64,000 nucleotides of DNA from CAJQPP01 sp963793465 (GCA_963793465.1 CAWCAJ010000001.1:434001-498000); one strand, 5' to 3'; positions 17,032 through 27,170 are shown, numbered from the stretch's first letter. Notes: generated from the sequence alone by a model not told the origin. Numbers and translations are program-made.

Positions 17032-17090
17032 TACCAAGCCACGTATGGCCGGATGTCCGGCCTGCCCACCCGAGGTCGTTGTCTGAGCGA

Positions 17091-18356
17091 TCATATGGCT
17101 CTGGCGGGTGTGTTCTGTATGGCCTCCGCCACCGCCATGGCGGAATTCACGCCACTTTCCAACAGCGGCGTCCCGGCACCGGCATAGGACCCACAAAACC
17201 AGATTCGCCGCTCCGCCTGACGATTCATCTCCCCGATCCGATCCCAGGCCTGGCGGGATTTCATGGTTACCACGGGACGCTGCAGCACGCCACGAGAGAT
17301 CACCTTTTCCGGATCCGGCTCGGCAAAGGCATTGATGGTCTGGAAAACGGGCACCTCCAGTTGCCAATCAGAGTGAAATCGATTCAACCAAACCGAGCAC
17401 ATCGCCGCTTGACGGTTGCCCGCAACCAGCATGTTGAAGGTGGACCAATCGCGTTCCCGCAAGGGCATCCAATTTCGATCCGTATGCACAATCACCTGAA
17501 TCGTCTCGTAAAGGAACGTCGCCAGTGTCTCCCGTTCTGCGGGCTGCAGAGCAGGCAGTAACTGGATAGCGGTGTTGGCTTGGGTGGCCACGACCAAGTG
17601 GTCCAGCACATCTCGACCACCGTCTGACAATTGCAGCTCCACGCCCTCTGGCAACGGTCGGGCCTGCCGGACCGGACAGTTCAGCCTCAATTCTATATCC
17701 CGGGGCAATAATCGGCGGGCCACGTCGCCCGTGCCCAGACGCGCCCTCCACAACGTCGGCTCGCGGGTCAGGTTGTTCAAGATCGTCAGAATGGTCTCTG
17801 CCGGGTAACCATCCAGATTGGCATAGCTGCAGGTGCAAACCGTTGAGGAAAGGGTGGGGTACAGGAATTCGAATAGAAATTCCTGGCTGTAACCCGCCTG
17901 GCTGAGATATTCCCGGGTGGTTTGGCAGCCAGCCTCGCCCAGACGCAGGTCCTCCGCCCCCTGCTTTTGTAAGTGCCGCGCCTGCTGGAGCACGCGGCGT
18001 GGCTTGGCATCCCACATGGAATCCGTCAACGCTCGCATGCGATTAGCGCGATCCAGCCTTAACCAGGTCTCTCCCTGAAAATCGCTGAACGATTGGGTCA
18101 GGTCCACTGGTTCGATGGGCACTTGCAACCGCTGGTAAAGCGAGAAAAGTGCTGGCCATTCCAGAGTATTGAACATCCGTGACGGCACATCGGCACGATA
18201 TACCGTCGCGTCTCCGTCCCCGGGAATATCCAGGGAATGGGCGTCCAGCCCCACTGCCGCTTGCCGTTCGTACAACGTCACGCGGTATCCAGCCTCACAG
18301 AGCAGGCGACTGCAGACCAGTCCCGCTATGCCACTGCCAATGACACCGATTCTCAT
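17091..18356 (-). CDS. FAD-dependent oxidoreductase, amine-oxidase-like (COG2907-like)
   Basis: A 421-aa flavoprotein. The Rossmann dinucleotide motif is GSGIAG (7-12), followed by YRVTLYERQAAVGLDAHSLD, the GG-motif region here lacking the second Gly pair. The C-terminus has FCGSYAGAGTPLLESGVNSAMAVAEAI, the FAD-binding end of the amine oxidase/protoporphyrinogen oxidase superfamily. Similar proteins (COG2907) often occur with DUF1365 and cyclopropane-fatty-acid synthase genes, but neither is beside it here. Substrate unknown. ATG 18356 is preceded by GAGGAAAC. Confidence 0.85.
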   Translation of the reverse strand: MRIGVIGSGIAGLVCSRLLCEAGYRVTLYERQAAVGLDAHSLDIPGDGDATVYRADVPSRMFNTLEWPALFSLYQRLQVPIEPVDLTQSFSDFQGETWLRLDRANRMRALTDSMWDAKPRRVLQQARHLQKQGAEDLRLGEAGCQTTREYLSQAGYSQEFLFEFLYPTLSSTVCTCSYANLDGYPAETILTILNNLTREPTLWRARLGTGDVARRLLPRDIELRLNCPVRQARPLPEGVELQLSDGGRDVLDHLVVATQANTAIQLLPALQPAERETLATFLYETIQVIVHTDRNWMPLRERDWSTFNMLVAGNRQAAMCSVWLNRFHSDWQLEVPVFQTINAFAEPDPEKVISRGVLQRPVVTMKSRQAWDRIGEMNRQAERRIWFCGSYAGAGTPLLESGVNSAMAVAEAIQNTPARAI

Positions 18357-18715
18357 GAACGTTTCCTCGATGGGCGATGTGATTTCCCGTGTGGGCGACC
18401 AACACCGCTGGCCACCGGCGGGGGGCCGATTCCAGCGATCCCAGCCGGGTTATGGGTTGCCTGGTTGTCGCGTTTTTGTCACTGCGGTTGCGATGTTGCT
18501 TTGGCTGCAGGCTTCAGACAAAGAAATCCACAAGCCGGCCGCATCCCAACCTTCGATTTGCCAGGCACGTGGACGCCTGACATCAGAAAGGGCCGCTGCG
18601 ACGATTCCCGAGTGCCCACAACCCCGTTGGCCAAGCAACCTTCTCCGCAAACGTTCTGGACCGCAAAACGGCCCTGCGGACAACGCCGGGCCATGGCGTT
18701 TGTGTCCATCGTTCA
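18357..18715. other. Intergenic region, no feature seen
   Basis: Open frames on both strands cross this 359-bp spacer but have no recognisable domain, good ribosome-binding site or hydrophobic pattern. It separates two minus-strand genes and should contain the promoter of the flavoprotein gene. Confidence 0.5.
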
Positions 18716-20659
18716 TTAATACGGGAAGACATTGTAGCAATAAGTCAATCCTTCAAATTCCCACACCACGGTGCCTTCCCGGGTTTGCCGTTTGACCTTG
18801 TCCGACGTGGACAGGACCAAGTCTCCATTTGGCATCTCACGGGCGGAAGTCACCGTCCCGCTGGCTGAAGTGAATCGCTGCACTTCTTTTCCATCGCTTC
18901 CATATTCGACGGCCGCATTCAAGGTGCTGTGAGCAATGATCGTGGTGCCACGAGCCGTCCGCTGTGCCTGCAAGGGATTGGCTTCTGTTTCCAACTCCCA
19001 AATTCGCTCTCCCAGTCGAGTGATCTCTACAACCTGATGCGGATTCATCAAGGTCACTAAAAGATTTCCATTCTCCAGATATTGCGCGTCGGTGGGACGA
19101 CCGGCAATCGCCCGTTCCCAGATTAACTTGCCGGCCGGATCGTACTCCACGATCTTTTCATCCGAGGAACAAGCAGCCAGCGTATTGCCGTTCTCCGAGC
19201 GGTCGATTCCCATCACGTTGCCCGGGACATCATCCACCCGCCAGATCTCTTTGCCAGCGGCGTCAAATTCCACGATGGCCGATTTTTCATATTGCCCGAC
19301 CAGCCGATGACCGTTGGGAAGCCCAATCACGGCCCAGGGGTGCTCGATCTGTTTTTCCCATGTGACTTTTCCATCCAGGTCCAACTCGATCACTTTGCCG
19401 GCCGAGTAATCACTCAACAGAATTCGCCCTACAACCATCTGCAATTCCACCAAGGGAAACTGCAATGCCGCCTCCGCCCCTTCGGCTTGCAGCCAATCGG
19501 TCCAGCGTTGCAGTGCCGCCGCTCGCTGGGGCGGTTTCTCGAATGCGAAATACTGGAAGCTCTGTCCGGTGAACGCCCGCACGACCCGGTTGCTTTTCAG
19601 GCGAATGTCCAGGTCTTCCGAGTTCATCAACTGCAACAATCCGGCAATCGCCCGCCGGTCCCCAAAATTGGCCAGAGCCCGCGCCGCTCGCAACTTGACC
19701 AACTCTTGCGGATCCTGCAAAAGCTCTGCCAGGAATTCGACGGCTTGTTGCTCTTGAACCTGCACCAAACCCTCGATCCCGGCGATCCGCAGAAACACGT
19801 TGTCTCCACGCACCAACCCCTCCAGCAGGGCCACATCTTCCGTCGTCGCCGAAACCCCCAAGGCTTGCTGCAAGGCCACGATGGTTGAGTCCTGTTCAAA
19901 CAAGGGAATGGTCTCGGCCAATTCGACCGCCAGCCCACTCATTTGTTGTTCGATCACGGTTTGACAGATGGCCTGCACAATCCCATCCAACGAATCTTTG
20001 GGAGCTTTTTGGGAAGCATACTCGAGAATCATGGCAGCACTGGCTCGAACTTCCGGATCATTGGAATTTCGCGCTGCCCGCAATTCCGCCAGGGGCAGCG
20101 TGGGCATCTTGCTCAGTCGCTCGCGAGCCTCCTGGCGTCGCTGGTAGTTCTCGCTCCCCAAAGAATGAACCCAGGCGGCCGCCTCCGCGGCAATCTCCTG
20201 TTGCCGAGGATGGGAGGGTTGCAACGACCGCAAATACTGCTGCAGGGATTGCAGGTTTGCGGCAATTCCCTGATGTTGCAGAATGTAGTCGGGAGTGGTC
20301 TGATCGATCTGAGGTCGGGAAATCACGTCCTCCTGAGTGACCTCGACTTGTTGCAATCTCCGCCATTCGGGCGATACCGTTTGAGCATCCAAGGTAGCCA
20401 GGCCGGCGAGCGAACTGCATACCAGCACACACCCCAGGGCGACGGCCGAGCAAGCCGCCGGCCACCGAAAATTTGCCAATTGGGACAATGCGAAGTGTTT
20501 CACCGAATGCTCCAGGTAATCAACCTTCAGCCATGGCTTCCGAAAGGAGCGGGCTACTGCACGGGGATGCGTGGGAATTGCATCGGCCACGTCCTCTCCT
20601 CGAATCGCAGCCAACCGTTGTACGGAAGCCATTGTAGGCGGTTTTACAGTCAAGTCCAT
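18716..20659 (-). CDS. HEAT-repeat plus beta-propeller membrane-anchored protein
   Basis: About 647 aa from ATG 20659 (AGAGG eight bases upstream). Residues ~90-115 are a hydrophobic segment (AACSAVALGCVLVCSSLAG) after a ~90-residue cytoplasmic-type N-terminus, so a signal anchor is likely. Then HEAT-like helical repeats (~170-390: DPEVRASAAMILEYA, DNVFLRIAGIEGLV, ELVKLRAARALANFGDRRAIAGLL) and a C-terminal PQQ-like propeller with repeated blades such as GHRLVGQYEKSAIVEFDAAGKEIW and GNTLAACSSDEKIVEYDPAGKLIW. Probably a protein-interaction scaffold facing the periplasm. The frame extends to 20953 but would overlap the divergent peptidase gene. Confidence 0.72.
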   Translation of the reverse strand: MDLTVKPPTMASVQRLAAIRGEDVADAIPTHPRAVARSFRKPWLKVDYLEHSVKHFALSQLANFRWPAACSAVALGCVLVCSSLAGLATLDAQTVSPEWRRLQQVEVTQEDVISRPQIDQTTPDYILQHQGIAANLQSLQQYLRSLQPSHPRQQEIAAEAAAWVHSLGSENYQRRQEARERLSKMPTLPLAELRAARNSNDPEVRASAAMILEYASQKAPKDSLDGIVQAICQTVIEQQMSGLAVELAETIPLFEQDSTIVALQQALGVSATTEDVALLEGLVRGDNVFLRIAGIEGLVQVQEQQAVEFLAELLQDPQELVKLRAARALANFGDRRAIAGLLQLMNSEDLDIRLKSNRVVRAFTGQSFQYFAFEKPPQRAAALQRWTDWLQAEGAEAALQFPLVELQMVVGRILLSDYSAGKVIELDLDGKVTWEKQIEHPWAVIGLPNGHRLVGQYEKSAIVEFDAAGKEIWRVDDVPGNVMGIDRSENGNTLAACSSDEKIVEYDPAGKLIWERAIAGRPTDAQYLENGNLLVTLMNPHQVVEITRLGERIWELETEANPLQAQRTARGTTIIAHSTLNAAVEYGSDGKEVQRFTSASGTVTSAREMPNGDLVLSTSDKVKRQTREGTVVWEFEGLTYCYNVFPY

Positions 20660-20906
20660 TTGGTACGCCTCTTGTTTCAGCCCGACGCTACCTTGCCCAT
20701 TTCCCATTTCTTGATCTTTTTGCTCAAGCCAGGGGACCAAGCCATTGAATGGAAACCAGGCAGGGTCGCTGGCAGAAGTCCGCCGCCGCCAGTGGTTTTT
20801 TGCGGACGGATATCTATGATGGTCGGTCTCGATCAGCGGTGCCGATATCGATCGTCGGCAACTGTCTTCCCCAGCCGAAAATTGAACGATTACAAGAAGT
20901 GTCGCC

Positions 20907-22337
20907 ATGAACCGTCTATCCAATTGTTTTTGCTTGCTGGCGTTTTGTTTCATGCCCGGAATAGGCTTGGTCCAGGGTCAGGATGAATTCGCCAACCGGA
21001 TGGAGAGCTACCGCGAAACGGTAAATCGTATCATCGAATCGGCGCGTCGCGAAAACGATGCCTTTTTGAAACTGCAGGAACTGTGCGACGACATCGGCTG
21101 CCGCTTGAGTGGCAGCCCGGCCCTGGAAAAAGCCATAGCCTGGGCGGTGGAATCGATGCGGGAAGACGGACAGGAGAATGTGCGTACCGAGGGAGTGACG
21201 GTCCGCAAGTGGGTTCGCGGCACTGAATACTGCGAACTGGTATCGCCACGACCGCTGAAGATCCAGATGTTGGGTTTAGGGGGTTCGGTGGGTACCGGTG
21301 CCGCGGGAATCACCGCGGAGGCCGTAGTGGTCGATAGCAAGGAGCAACTGGAGGCGTTGCCCGACGAGGCGGTCCGCGGCAAGATCGTGGTGTTCAACGC
21401 CGCCATGCCTCGCTTTTCGGAATCCGAGGGATCGGGATACGGCGGGACCGTAGTTTACCGCAGCAATGGCGCTCGCTGGGCGGCCGAACGGGGCGGCTTG
21501 GCGGCCCTGGTGCGATCAATCACCGCTTACTCTCTCGATTCACCGCACACTGGAGCCATGCGATACAGCGGTGGCCCCGACGTCCCCCAAATCCCCTCGG
21601 CAGCCATTTCAGTGGAGGGATCGACTCTGTTGGCTCGCTTACAGGCACGCGGTATCACGCCAACCCTGAAGTTGTACATGGAAGCAAAAGACCATGGAGA
21701 AGCGCCCTCCGCCAACGTACTGGCGGAAATCGTCGGGCATGAAAAGCCTGAGGAGATCGTGGTGATTGGGGGACATATCGATTCCTGGGATGTAGGCACC
21801 GGAGCGCATGATGACGGGGCAGGATGTGTGGCTGCTATGGAGGCGCTGAATATCCTGCGGAAACTGGACCTGAAACCACGAAGAACGATTCGGGTGGTGT
21901 TGTGGACCAACGAAGAAAATGGAATCGCCGGCGCACTCAATTACCTGAATCGTCATCAGGACGAAGTCCATGTGGCCGGGATCGAATCCGACTCCGGTGG
22001 GTTTTCTCCGGAAGGTTTGAGCCTGGACATGGAAGACGAAAAGAAACAGGAAGTGGCCGAAACACAAATGCAGGAATTGCTGAAACTGCTGCAACCGATC
22101 AATGCGACTCGGTTGACGACCGGGTTTTCGGGCGTGGATGTGGGTCAGTTGAAGCCACTGGGCACTGCTTGCCTGGGACTCAGTGTCGATGGCCGGTTGT
22201 ATTTCAATACCCATCACACGCATGCCGACACGGTCGACAAGGTCGATCCGCAACAACTGACCGACTGTGCCATCACCATGGCGGTGGCCGCGTTCATTTT
22301 GGCGGATATGCCAGGTCGCCTGGGAGAAACCAACTGA
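20907..22337 (+). CDS. Secreted M28-family zinc peptidase (carboxypeptidase Q-like)
   Basis: A 476-aa protein with a signal peptide (MNRLSNCFCLLAFCFMPGIG, cleavage near VQG|Q). A PA-like insert (~140-265, RGKIVVFNAAMPRF) precedes the M28 catalytic core. Zinc ligands by pattern are H290 (GGHIDSWD), D302 (GAHDDGAG), E337 (WTNEENG; E336 is the general base), D362 (ESDSGG) and H439 (THHTHADT). The arrangement matches plasma glutamate carboxypeptidase/carboxypeptidase Q. Probably cleaves peptides in the periplasm. Normal length, no operon partner. Confidence 0.9.
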   Translation: MNRLSNCFCLLAFCFMPGIGLVQGQDEFANRMESYRETVNRIIESARRENDAFLKLQELCDDIGCRLSGSPALEKAIAWAVESMREDGQENVRTEGVTVRKWVRGTEYCELVSPRPLKIQMLGLGGSVGTGAAGITAEAVVVDSKEQLEALPDEAVRGKIVVFNAAMPRFSESEGSGYGGTVVYRSNGARWAAERGGLAALVRSITAYSLDSPHTGAMRYSGGPDVPQIPSAAISVEGSTLLARLQARGITPTLKLYMEAKDHGEAPSANVLAEIVGHEKPEEIVVIGGHIDSWDVGTGAHDDGAGCVAAMEALNILRKLDLKPRRTIRVVLWTNEENGIAGALNYLNRHQDEVHVAGIESDSGGFSPEGLSLDMEDEKKQEVAETQMQELLKLLQPINATRLTTGFSGVDVGQLKPLGTACLGLSVDGRLYFNTHHTHADTVDKVDPQQLTDCAITMAVAAFILADMPGRLGETN

Positions 22338-22386
22338 CGCCGCATCCGCCAGAATGCAGGGTTTCCAGTGCCCGGGCGGATGGTTT

Positions 22387-22920
22387 TCAAAGCTCGTCGT
22401 TTTTGAGTAATTCGGCTTCTTTTTCGTCCGCCGAGATGCCTACCAACCGGAGTGTATCGACCACGACATCCCGTGAGGCCTCCGCCGTAATCATGGCTCG
22501 AAACACCCCGACTTCCTTTTCGCCCATGGTTTGCACCTGCCAGGCGCCCAACTTCAGTTTGGCATTGGCACGAATCAGATTTTCGCAGACGTCGGATGGA
22601 ACCTTTTCGTTGCCCTCCGTTGATTCCGGCGTCACATAACCGACGGCCCAGATCTCCCGTATCTCCATGCCCTGGTAAGACTCCGTTTGGGAGTTGATGA
22701 ACACGATTTGCGATCGACCATCGTCGTATTCGAACAGCAGCTTGAAGTCACCGTCCTCATCGATGTCGTATTTGAGTTCAGCTTCATCCAGCAGCTTTTT
22801 GATCCGCTCATCATGGGAGCCGGCGGCGGCGGTCGTCTCTGCGTCCTGAGCCTGCAATCCCGCCGTGGCAGCGAAGGCCACGCACCAAATCAGGCCCAAT
22901 TTCAAAAGCAACGTTCTCAT
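22387..22920 (-). CDS. Secreted YbjN-like domain protein
   Basis: A 177-aa protein with a signal peptide (MRTLLLKLGLIWCVAFAATA, cleavage near QAQ). The mature part reads IKKLLDEAELKYDIDEDGDFKLLFEYDDGRSQIVFI, the YbjN/type III secretion chaperone-like fold, and ends with a helix ENLIRANAKLKLGAW. ATG 22920 is chosen because the signal peptide begins there; the frame opens 27 codons earlier. The 3' end is convergent with the M28 peptidase gene, 49 bp apart. Function unknown. Confidence 0.72.
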   Translation of the reverse strand: MRTLLLKLGLIWCVAFAATAGLQAQDAETTAAAGSHDERIKKLLDEAELKYDIDEDGDFKLLFEYDDGRSQIVFINSQTESYQGMEIREIWAVGYVTPESTEGNEKVPSDVCENLIRANAKLKLGAWQVQTMGEKEVGVFRAMITAEASRDVVVDTLRLVGISADEKEAELLKNDEL

Positions 22921-23137
22921 GACAAGCGATCCCCTGAGTGTGGAGGTAAGCAGTCCGGTCCGGCATCCATTCTGCGAGCAACGCAACAAGTTACCACACA
23001 ACCCAGATTCCGTCGAGAAACAACCTCGTTGCCCGGGCCCGGTTTAATCTGCACGTTAAGTCACATCACCTAGGCACTCACCGTTTGGGCATGGCAGCAC
23101 CGGCTACCGGAGCTCCATCCCCCAACCCGTCGGCGAT

Positions 23138-23908
23138 TCAGAGGGCTTTACGGCGACGTTGGACTGCCAAATAGCCGCCCAGCAGGGCCAAGAAAGCTAA
23201 ACTGCCGGGTTCCGGGATGGTGCGGATGCCCAAGTACTGCTCGGTGTACAGCGAGGCGTGATGCAGACGATCGGACATGGTCAGTCCGTCCGGTGACAAA
23301 ACGGCAAATATGGAATGGCTGCGGTTGATTCCAGGAGCGGAAGTCGACATCACCCATTCAAAGATGTAAATCTCATTTTCCGGCTTCTTGTTGATCTTGT
23401 ATTCAAAGGGCAGATCGAAATGCCCATGGATATCGACCGAGTCCAACAATTCGATGGTCCCAAACGATCCGCCAGCGGTTACGGTCAGGGAATCCTGCAG
23501 CGTTGAAATCTGTATCAGGTCACTCATGTCAATGGGCTCGAAGTCGGGAACCGTACCCGCCGGGGGCATCAATGGAGGGGCGACCCAGCGAAACACATCT
23601 ACCAACTCCAGGGAGATCGAGTGGCCGACCAACCTGGGGTCCGGATTGAAAATATCCCAGGCCGGCAAGGTGGCAATTGCCTCCTGCTTGCCACCCGGTG
23701 CATTGGACCAATGATCGTGTATGGCGTTGTAGTAGGGTCGATGAATGCCGCCACCGTCATCCACGCCTCCCCCGATCGAACCCTGCGCCCAGAGGGCGTT
23801 GTCATTGAGTACTTCGATTTCAAAGCGACGGCCATCATGGGCGGACAGCAGCCAGGGAGTCGCGATCAACAATACCAACGCCGCAAAACAGGTCTTGGGA
23901 TTCATCAT
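23138..23908 (-). CDS. PEP-CTERM sorting-domain protein
   Basis: A 256-aa exported protein from tandem ATGs at 23908/23905. It has a signal peptide (MMNPKTCFAALVLLIATPWL, cleavage after LSA) and a C-terminal PEP-CTERM tripartite signal: IPEPGS, a hydrophobic helix LAFLALLGGYLAV, and a basic tail QRRRKAL. The middle is His/Trp-containing beta-rich sequence with no named domain. PEP-CTERM proteins are thought to be processed by exosortase and anchored at or released from the surface, linked to exopolysaccharide production. The very long upstream frame (to 24727) is not believed. Confidence 0.88.
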   Translation of the reverse strand: MMNPKTCFAALVLLIATPWLLSAHDGRRFEIEVLNDNALWAQGSIGGGVDDGGGIHRPYYNAIHDHWSNAPGGKQEAIATLPAWDIFNPDPRLVGHSISLELVDVFRWVAPPLMPPAGTVPDFEPIDMSDLIQISTLQDSLTVTAGGSFGTIELLDSVDIHGHFDLPFEYKINKKPENEIYIFEWVMSTSAPGINRSHSIFAVLSPDGLTMSDRLHHASLYTEQYLGIRTIPEPGSLAFLALLGGYLAVQRRRKAL

Positions 23909-24150
23909 GTTCGGAGCCCAACAGACAATACGCAATGAGAAGATTTGGAGTAATTCCAGTCTTCCAGTGTATACACAAACCCCGAATTCTACGACAGAGT
24001 TTAGGATGAAACCGGTTTTTCCCGTCGTCGGGCGCCATCTGCAGGATCGTGGCATCGAAAACCCGGTTGATGACCTGAAAACCTGTTGAACAACTGTTCG
24101 TTTCAGGCGGGCCCAGCCCCCCACCACAATTTCCTCACACACTCGATTCG

Positions 24151-25038
24151 ATGGTTTTTGGCGACCCAGCAAATAATTCCAGGTTACCCCGCGCGGGACG
24201 CCCAGCCACGTTGGGCCTCGTCCTGGCTGGCCTGCTGGTTGCCATGACCGGCATCCGCTTGGCCGACTCATCACCTCCGCTGTCCCAGTCACTGCACGAA
24301 GCCATTTTGAAGAACGATTTGCCAGAGTCGATTCGGATTGCGGCTGCCGAATGGGAATCCTCGCAAAATCTGTTGGATCCCAGGCAACGTGATACCGCCC
24401 AGCGGGAAACACTGAGACGCCTGGCCCAAGTGACTTATATCGCTGGAGATCGCCGGACCTTCCTGGGGCACAGCCACCGCCTGCACCGCCTGTTGAAGTC
24501 GTCCCCCTCGCGTCAAGCCGCCCACGACCTACTCCTGCAGGCCGAAATTTCCAAAGTCGTGGCCGGTATTGATGGCGAGACACGAAACAAACTCCAGCAC
24601 GCCAAGCGTCACGAACTGCAAGCGTTGGCCTATCATGCCCGCCAACAAACGCCACAAGCCATCGCCAGTCTGCGACTGGCCATTCAGAGTTTTGAACAAG
24701 CCCTGGGGCCTGACAACTTAATGGCAACCCTTCAAGCGCCGTTGCTGCTGGAGCTACGGATGCAACAGGGCGCTGTCACAGATCCGCGGGCAGAATGCGA
24801 CAGAATCCGCAGGGAGATGTTGAAGTATCTGCCTGAAGATCATGACCGGATCCTGGAATTGCAATGGTTGCGATGTTGGTACCTTGGGCAGCAGGGCAAC
24901 TTCCTGGAGCAGCTGGCTTGCCTGGATGAATTTCTGGAGCGAGGATCACGTTTCCTGGACCCGCTGGATCTCCGCTTGGCCAAAGCATGGGATTTGCGTC
25001 ATCGCACGGCTTCACGGATCGTGGTTCTCCCTGACTGA
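24151..25038 (+). CDS. Helical-repeat (TPR-like) membrane-anchored protein
   Basis: A 295-aa protein from ATG 24151 with one N-terminal hydrophobic segment (LGLVLAGLLVAMTGIRLA, ~21-38), then helical sequence with TPR-like spacing: HELQALAYHARQQTPQAIASLRLAIQSFEQALGPDN and RILELQWLRCWYLGQQGNFLEQLACLDEFL. No enzyme motif is visible. Its last 27 bases overlap the end of the convergent YdcF-like gene (25012-25038). Function not recognised. Confidence 0.65.
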   Translation: MVFGDPANNSRLPRAGRPATLGLVLAGLLVAMTGIRLADSSPPLSQSLHEAILKNDLPESIRIAAAEWESSQNLLDPRQRDTAQRETLRRLAQVTYIAGDRRTFLGHSHRLHRLLKSSPSRQAAHDLLLQAEISKVVAGIDGETRNKLQHAKRHELQALAYHARQQTPQAIASLRLAIQSFEQALGPDNLMATLQAPLLLELRMQQGAVTDPRAECDRIRREMLKYLPEDHDRILELQWLRCWYLGQQGNFLEQLACLDEFLERGSRFLDPLDLRLAKAWDLRHRTASRIVVLPD

Positions 25039-25803
25039 ACTTGAAAGAGGCGTATCGTGAAAATATTTATGCTCGTAGCGCTGCAATAGATCGTCGAATT
25101 CCTCGATCAAACTTACCAAGTCCTCGTGCTGCAGGTTCTGCAGCGTCATCATCCGCTGAATGCGGCGATGGGTGGGCACCACGTGACGATCCGGTCGATG
25201 GGGAGGTTCCACAACCACGACATCGGCTGGGGTAGTGCCCTCGTAACAAGTCGCACTGGGACAGGCGAACAGGGCATGCCTGAGGTGCAACAGGCGGCGG
25301 TCCTCGGCGAAAACCGCGGTAGCATCCCGCAGACACCGGATAATATGGGAGGGGCTGGAAACCAGCACCACGCGTTGCACTTGATGCTCCAAAAAAACAT
25401 CGGCAGCGGCCCGGATCTCGCCCAAGGTGTTTTGCGATTCGGTATCCAGCACGATCCGCGACAGAATAGCCCGACGAAATTCATCCCAGGCTGTATCCGT
25501 TGCCGCCTCGGGGATGTCGTCCTGGACGGCTTGAAATTGCCGCAAGCCATCGAACTGCTGCCGCAAATATTCCATGGAATACTCAGATTCCACCAGTATT
25601 CGTGGCGGCTGCGTGGCGTGGCCCAGGCGAAATTCCTTGGCCGAAGCACCCGTGCCAAACACAATCACATCCGCCTCGAACTGTCGGGCAACCAATAATC
25701 CCTGGGGTATCCGTCCCAGTTGATGGGGAGGATCGCCCCAGGCGACATGACGCCAATTCTCAATGTTCAGATTGCAGCCGTGCACGAGCACGCCGGTTTT
25801 CAT
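25012..25803 (-). CDS. YdcF/DUF218-like protein
   Basis: A 263-aa protein from ATG 25803. MKTGVLVHGCNLNIENWRHV begins a Rossmann-type fold, ADVIVFGTGAS is the second strand, and the ESQNTLGEIRAAADVF...VQRVVLVSSPSHIIRCLRDA segment is the DUF218 signature (S-x-NT-x-E...LVTS-x-H-x-x-R). Related SanA/YdcF proteins act in envelope processes or bind S-adenosylmethionine; function here is unknown. The frame opens at 25872, but MKTG gives the natural domain start. Its 3' end overlaps the convergent TPR-like gene by 27 bp. Confidence 0.7.
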   Translation of the reverse strand: MKTGVLVHGCNLNIENWRHVAWGDPPHQLGRIPQGLLVARQFEADVIVFGTGASAKEFRLGHATQPPRILVESEYSMEYLRQQFDGLRQFQAVQDDIPEAATDTAWDEFRRAILSRIVLDTESQNTLGEIRAAADVFLEHQVQRVVLVSSPSHIIRCLRDATAVFAEDRRLLHLRHALFACPSATCYEGTTPADVVVVEPPHRPDRHVVPTHRRIQRMMTLQNLQHEDLVSLIEEFDDLLQRYEHKYFHDTPLSSSVRENHDP

Positions 25804-26261
25804 AGTCAATGGATTTTCCCCGAATAAACCAGCCAAGTGGTCCAGTGTACTATGCTCGCCAGGTGGAGGCATGACGGGTTGATGTTGAAGGCGATTTTGC
25901 GCCGCGGATGAACATCACCGGTCGCAAGGTTTGGCTGCCGCCCAGCACCGCCCAGCACCACCAGCATGCGGCAGTGACAATGCCAGCCCGCCCAGCCCTG
26001 CCCATCCCTGACGAGGTGGGTTGGGATGCTCATCAAGCCCCCGTGGAAGCCAGTTTGTGGAGGATCGCGAGTCCGCTCCTGTCGCGTAAACTTTGCACAA
26101 TCGTCAAGTCTTGCCCTGTGCGTCTGCCGAGTCAATCAAATCGGGTTGCCCAGAGCTCATCCGATTATGGATCTTGAGCCGTCCCGCCGATACAACCGGA
26201 AAGATTCCGTCCCGCAATGGCCGGACCCGCAACCGCCTTGAATTTGGGAGGGAACCCATCA

Positions 26262-26924
26262 ATGCGTACACTTTGGATGTTTATGGTTGTTTTTGCTGGC
26301 TTGGCGGTAATCCCGCCGTGCTGTGAGGGTGACATCGTCGTCTCTTCGGGAGCCGCTGATTTTGCCAGCACCCATGGCGCCGTGCGTTGGCGTTCCTTTG
26401 GCAACACCGGTTCCGATGAGATGTATCTGGGTTCCGGTGACTTGGGCAATGGTAGCAATCGGGTGTCCCAGCAAACCACTTGGACCAATCCCGGCAGCAA
26501 CGCCGTTTCATTTTTCTATGACGCCGATACGAATTTGCTGGGGGCGTCGATCGGCAACCAAACGCCCTTGAGCTGGCTGATATCGGATCCGGGGACGCTG
26601 GACACACTGCAGATCGGCGTAGCCGATCGAACCGCAGGGGCCCCTTTGCTGTTCAACAATGTGATGTTGAACGGCGACTCGCTGGGCGACTTTGGCGGAA
26701 CGGGGGATTGGGCTTTCTGGACGGTTTCCGGATTCGACTTTTCGCAGGATTGGGTATTGACTGGAGACATTCTGTTAAGTGGCCCCTTCACCGGCAGCCA
26801 GGAACTCAGCAAGATCGACCTCGTGGTCGGTGTGGCCGCCATCCCCGAGCCGGGGTCGGGCTTGGTCGTGATGCTGGGTAGTCTCTGGATCCTGGTCCGT
26901 CTACGCCGGACTGCCGCCTGCTAA
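26262..26924 (+). CDS. PEP-CTERM sorting-domain protein
   Basis: A 220-aa secreted protein from ATG 26262, preceded by GGGAGGGA. The signal peptide is MRTLWMFMVVFAGLAVIPPC, followed by a beta-rich, Gly/Asp-rich body without known domain, and the PEP-CTERM end IPEPGSGLVVMLGSLWILVRLRRTAAC. Lies immediately before the 3' end of the 5S rRNA gene (opposite strand). Second PEP-CTERM protein within 4 kb, unrelated in its body. Confidence 0.85.
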   Translation: MRTLWMFMVVFAGLAVIPPCCEGDIVVSSGAADFASTHGAVRWRSFGNTGSDEMYLGSGDLGNGSNRVSQQTTWTNPGSNAVSFFYDADTNLLGASIGNQTPLSWLISDPGTLDTLQIGVADRTAGAPLLFNNVMLNGDSLGDFGGTGDWAFWTVSGFDFSQDWVLTGDILLSGPFTGSQELSKIDLVVGVAAIPEPGSGLVVMLGSLWILVRLRRTAAC

Positions 26925-27017
26925 TGCTTTTCAGATCGGAATGGCAACGACCGTACGGGTCAGATTTCGGAGAGCGAGCCGCACGAGCCCGTGATGCTCC
27001 GGCAGGCTGGGTAGGCG

Positions 27018-27054
27018 AAAAAAGGGGCCCCTCACGACTTTTTCGTAAGGGGCC
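27018..27054 (-). terminator. Rho-independent terminator of the rRNA unit
   Basis: On the minus strand GGCCCCT, a 15-nt loop, AGGGGCC, then a C/T tract with six T (plus-strand AAAAAA at 27018-27023). The stem occupies 27026-27032 and 27048-27054. It lies directly beyond the 5S 3' end. Confidence 0.85.
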
Positions 27055-27062
27055 ATAAATAA

Positions 27063-27170
<108 letters not shown>

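Noticed and set aside
23909..24727. N-terminal extension of the first PEP-CTERM protein
   Set aside because: The signal peptide starts at 23908; the extension overlaps the plus-strand TPR-like gene and has shadow-like composition.
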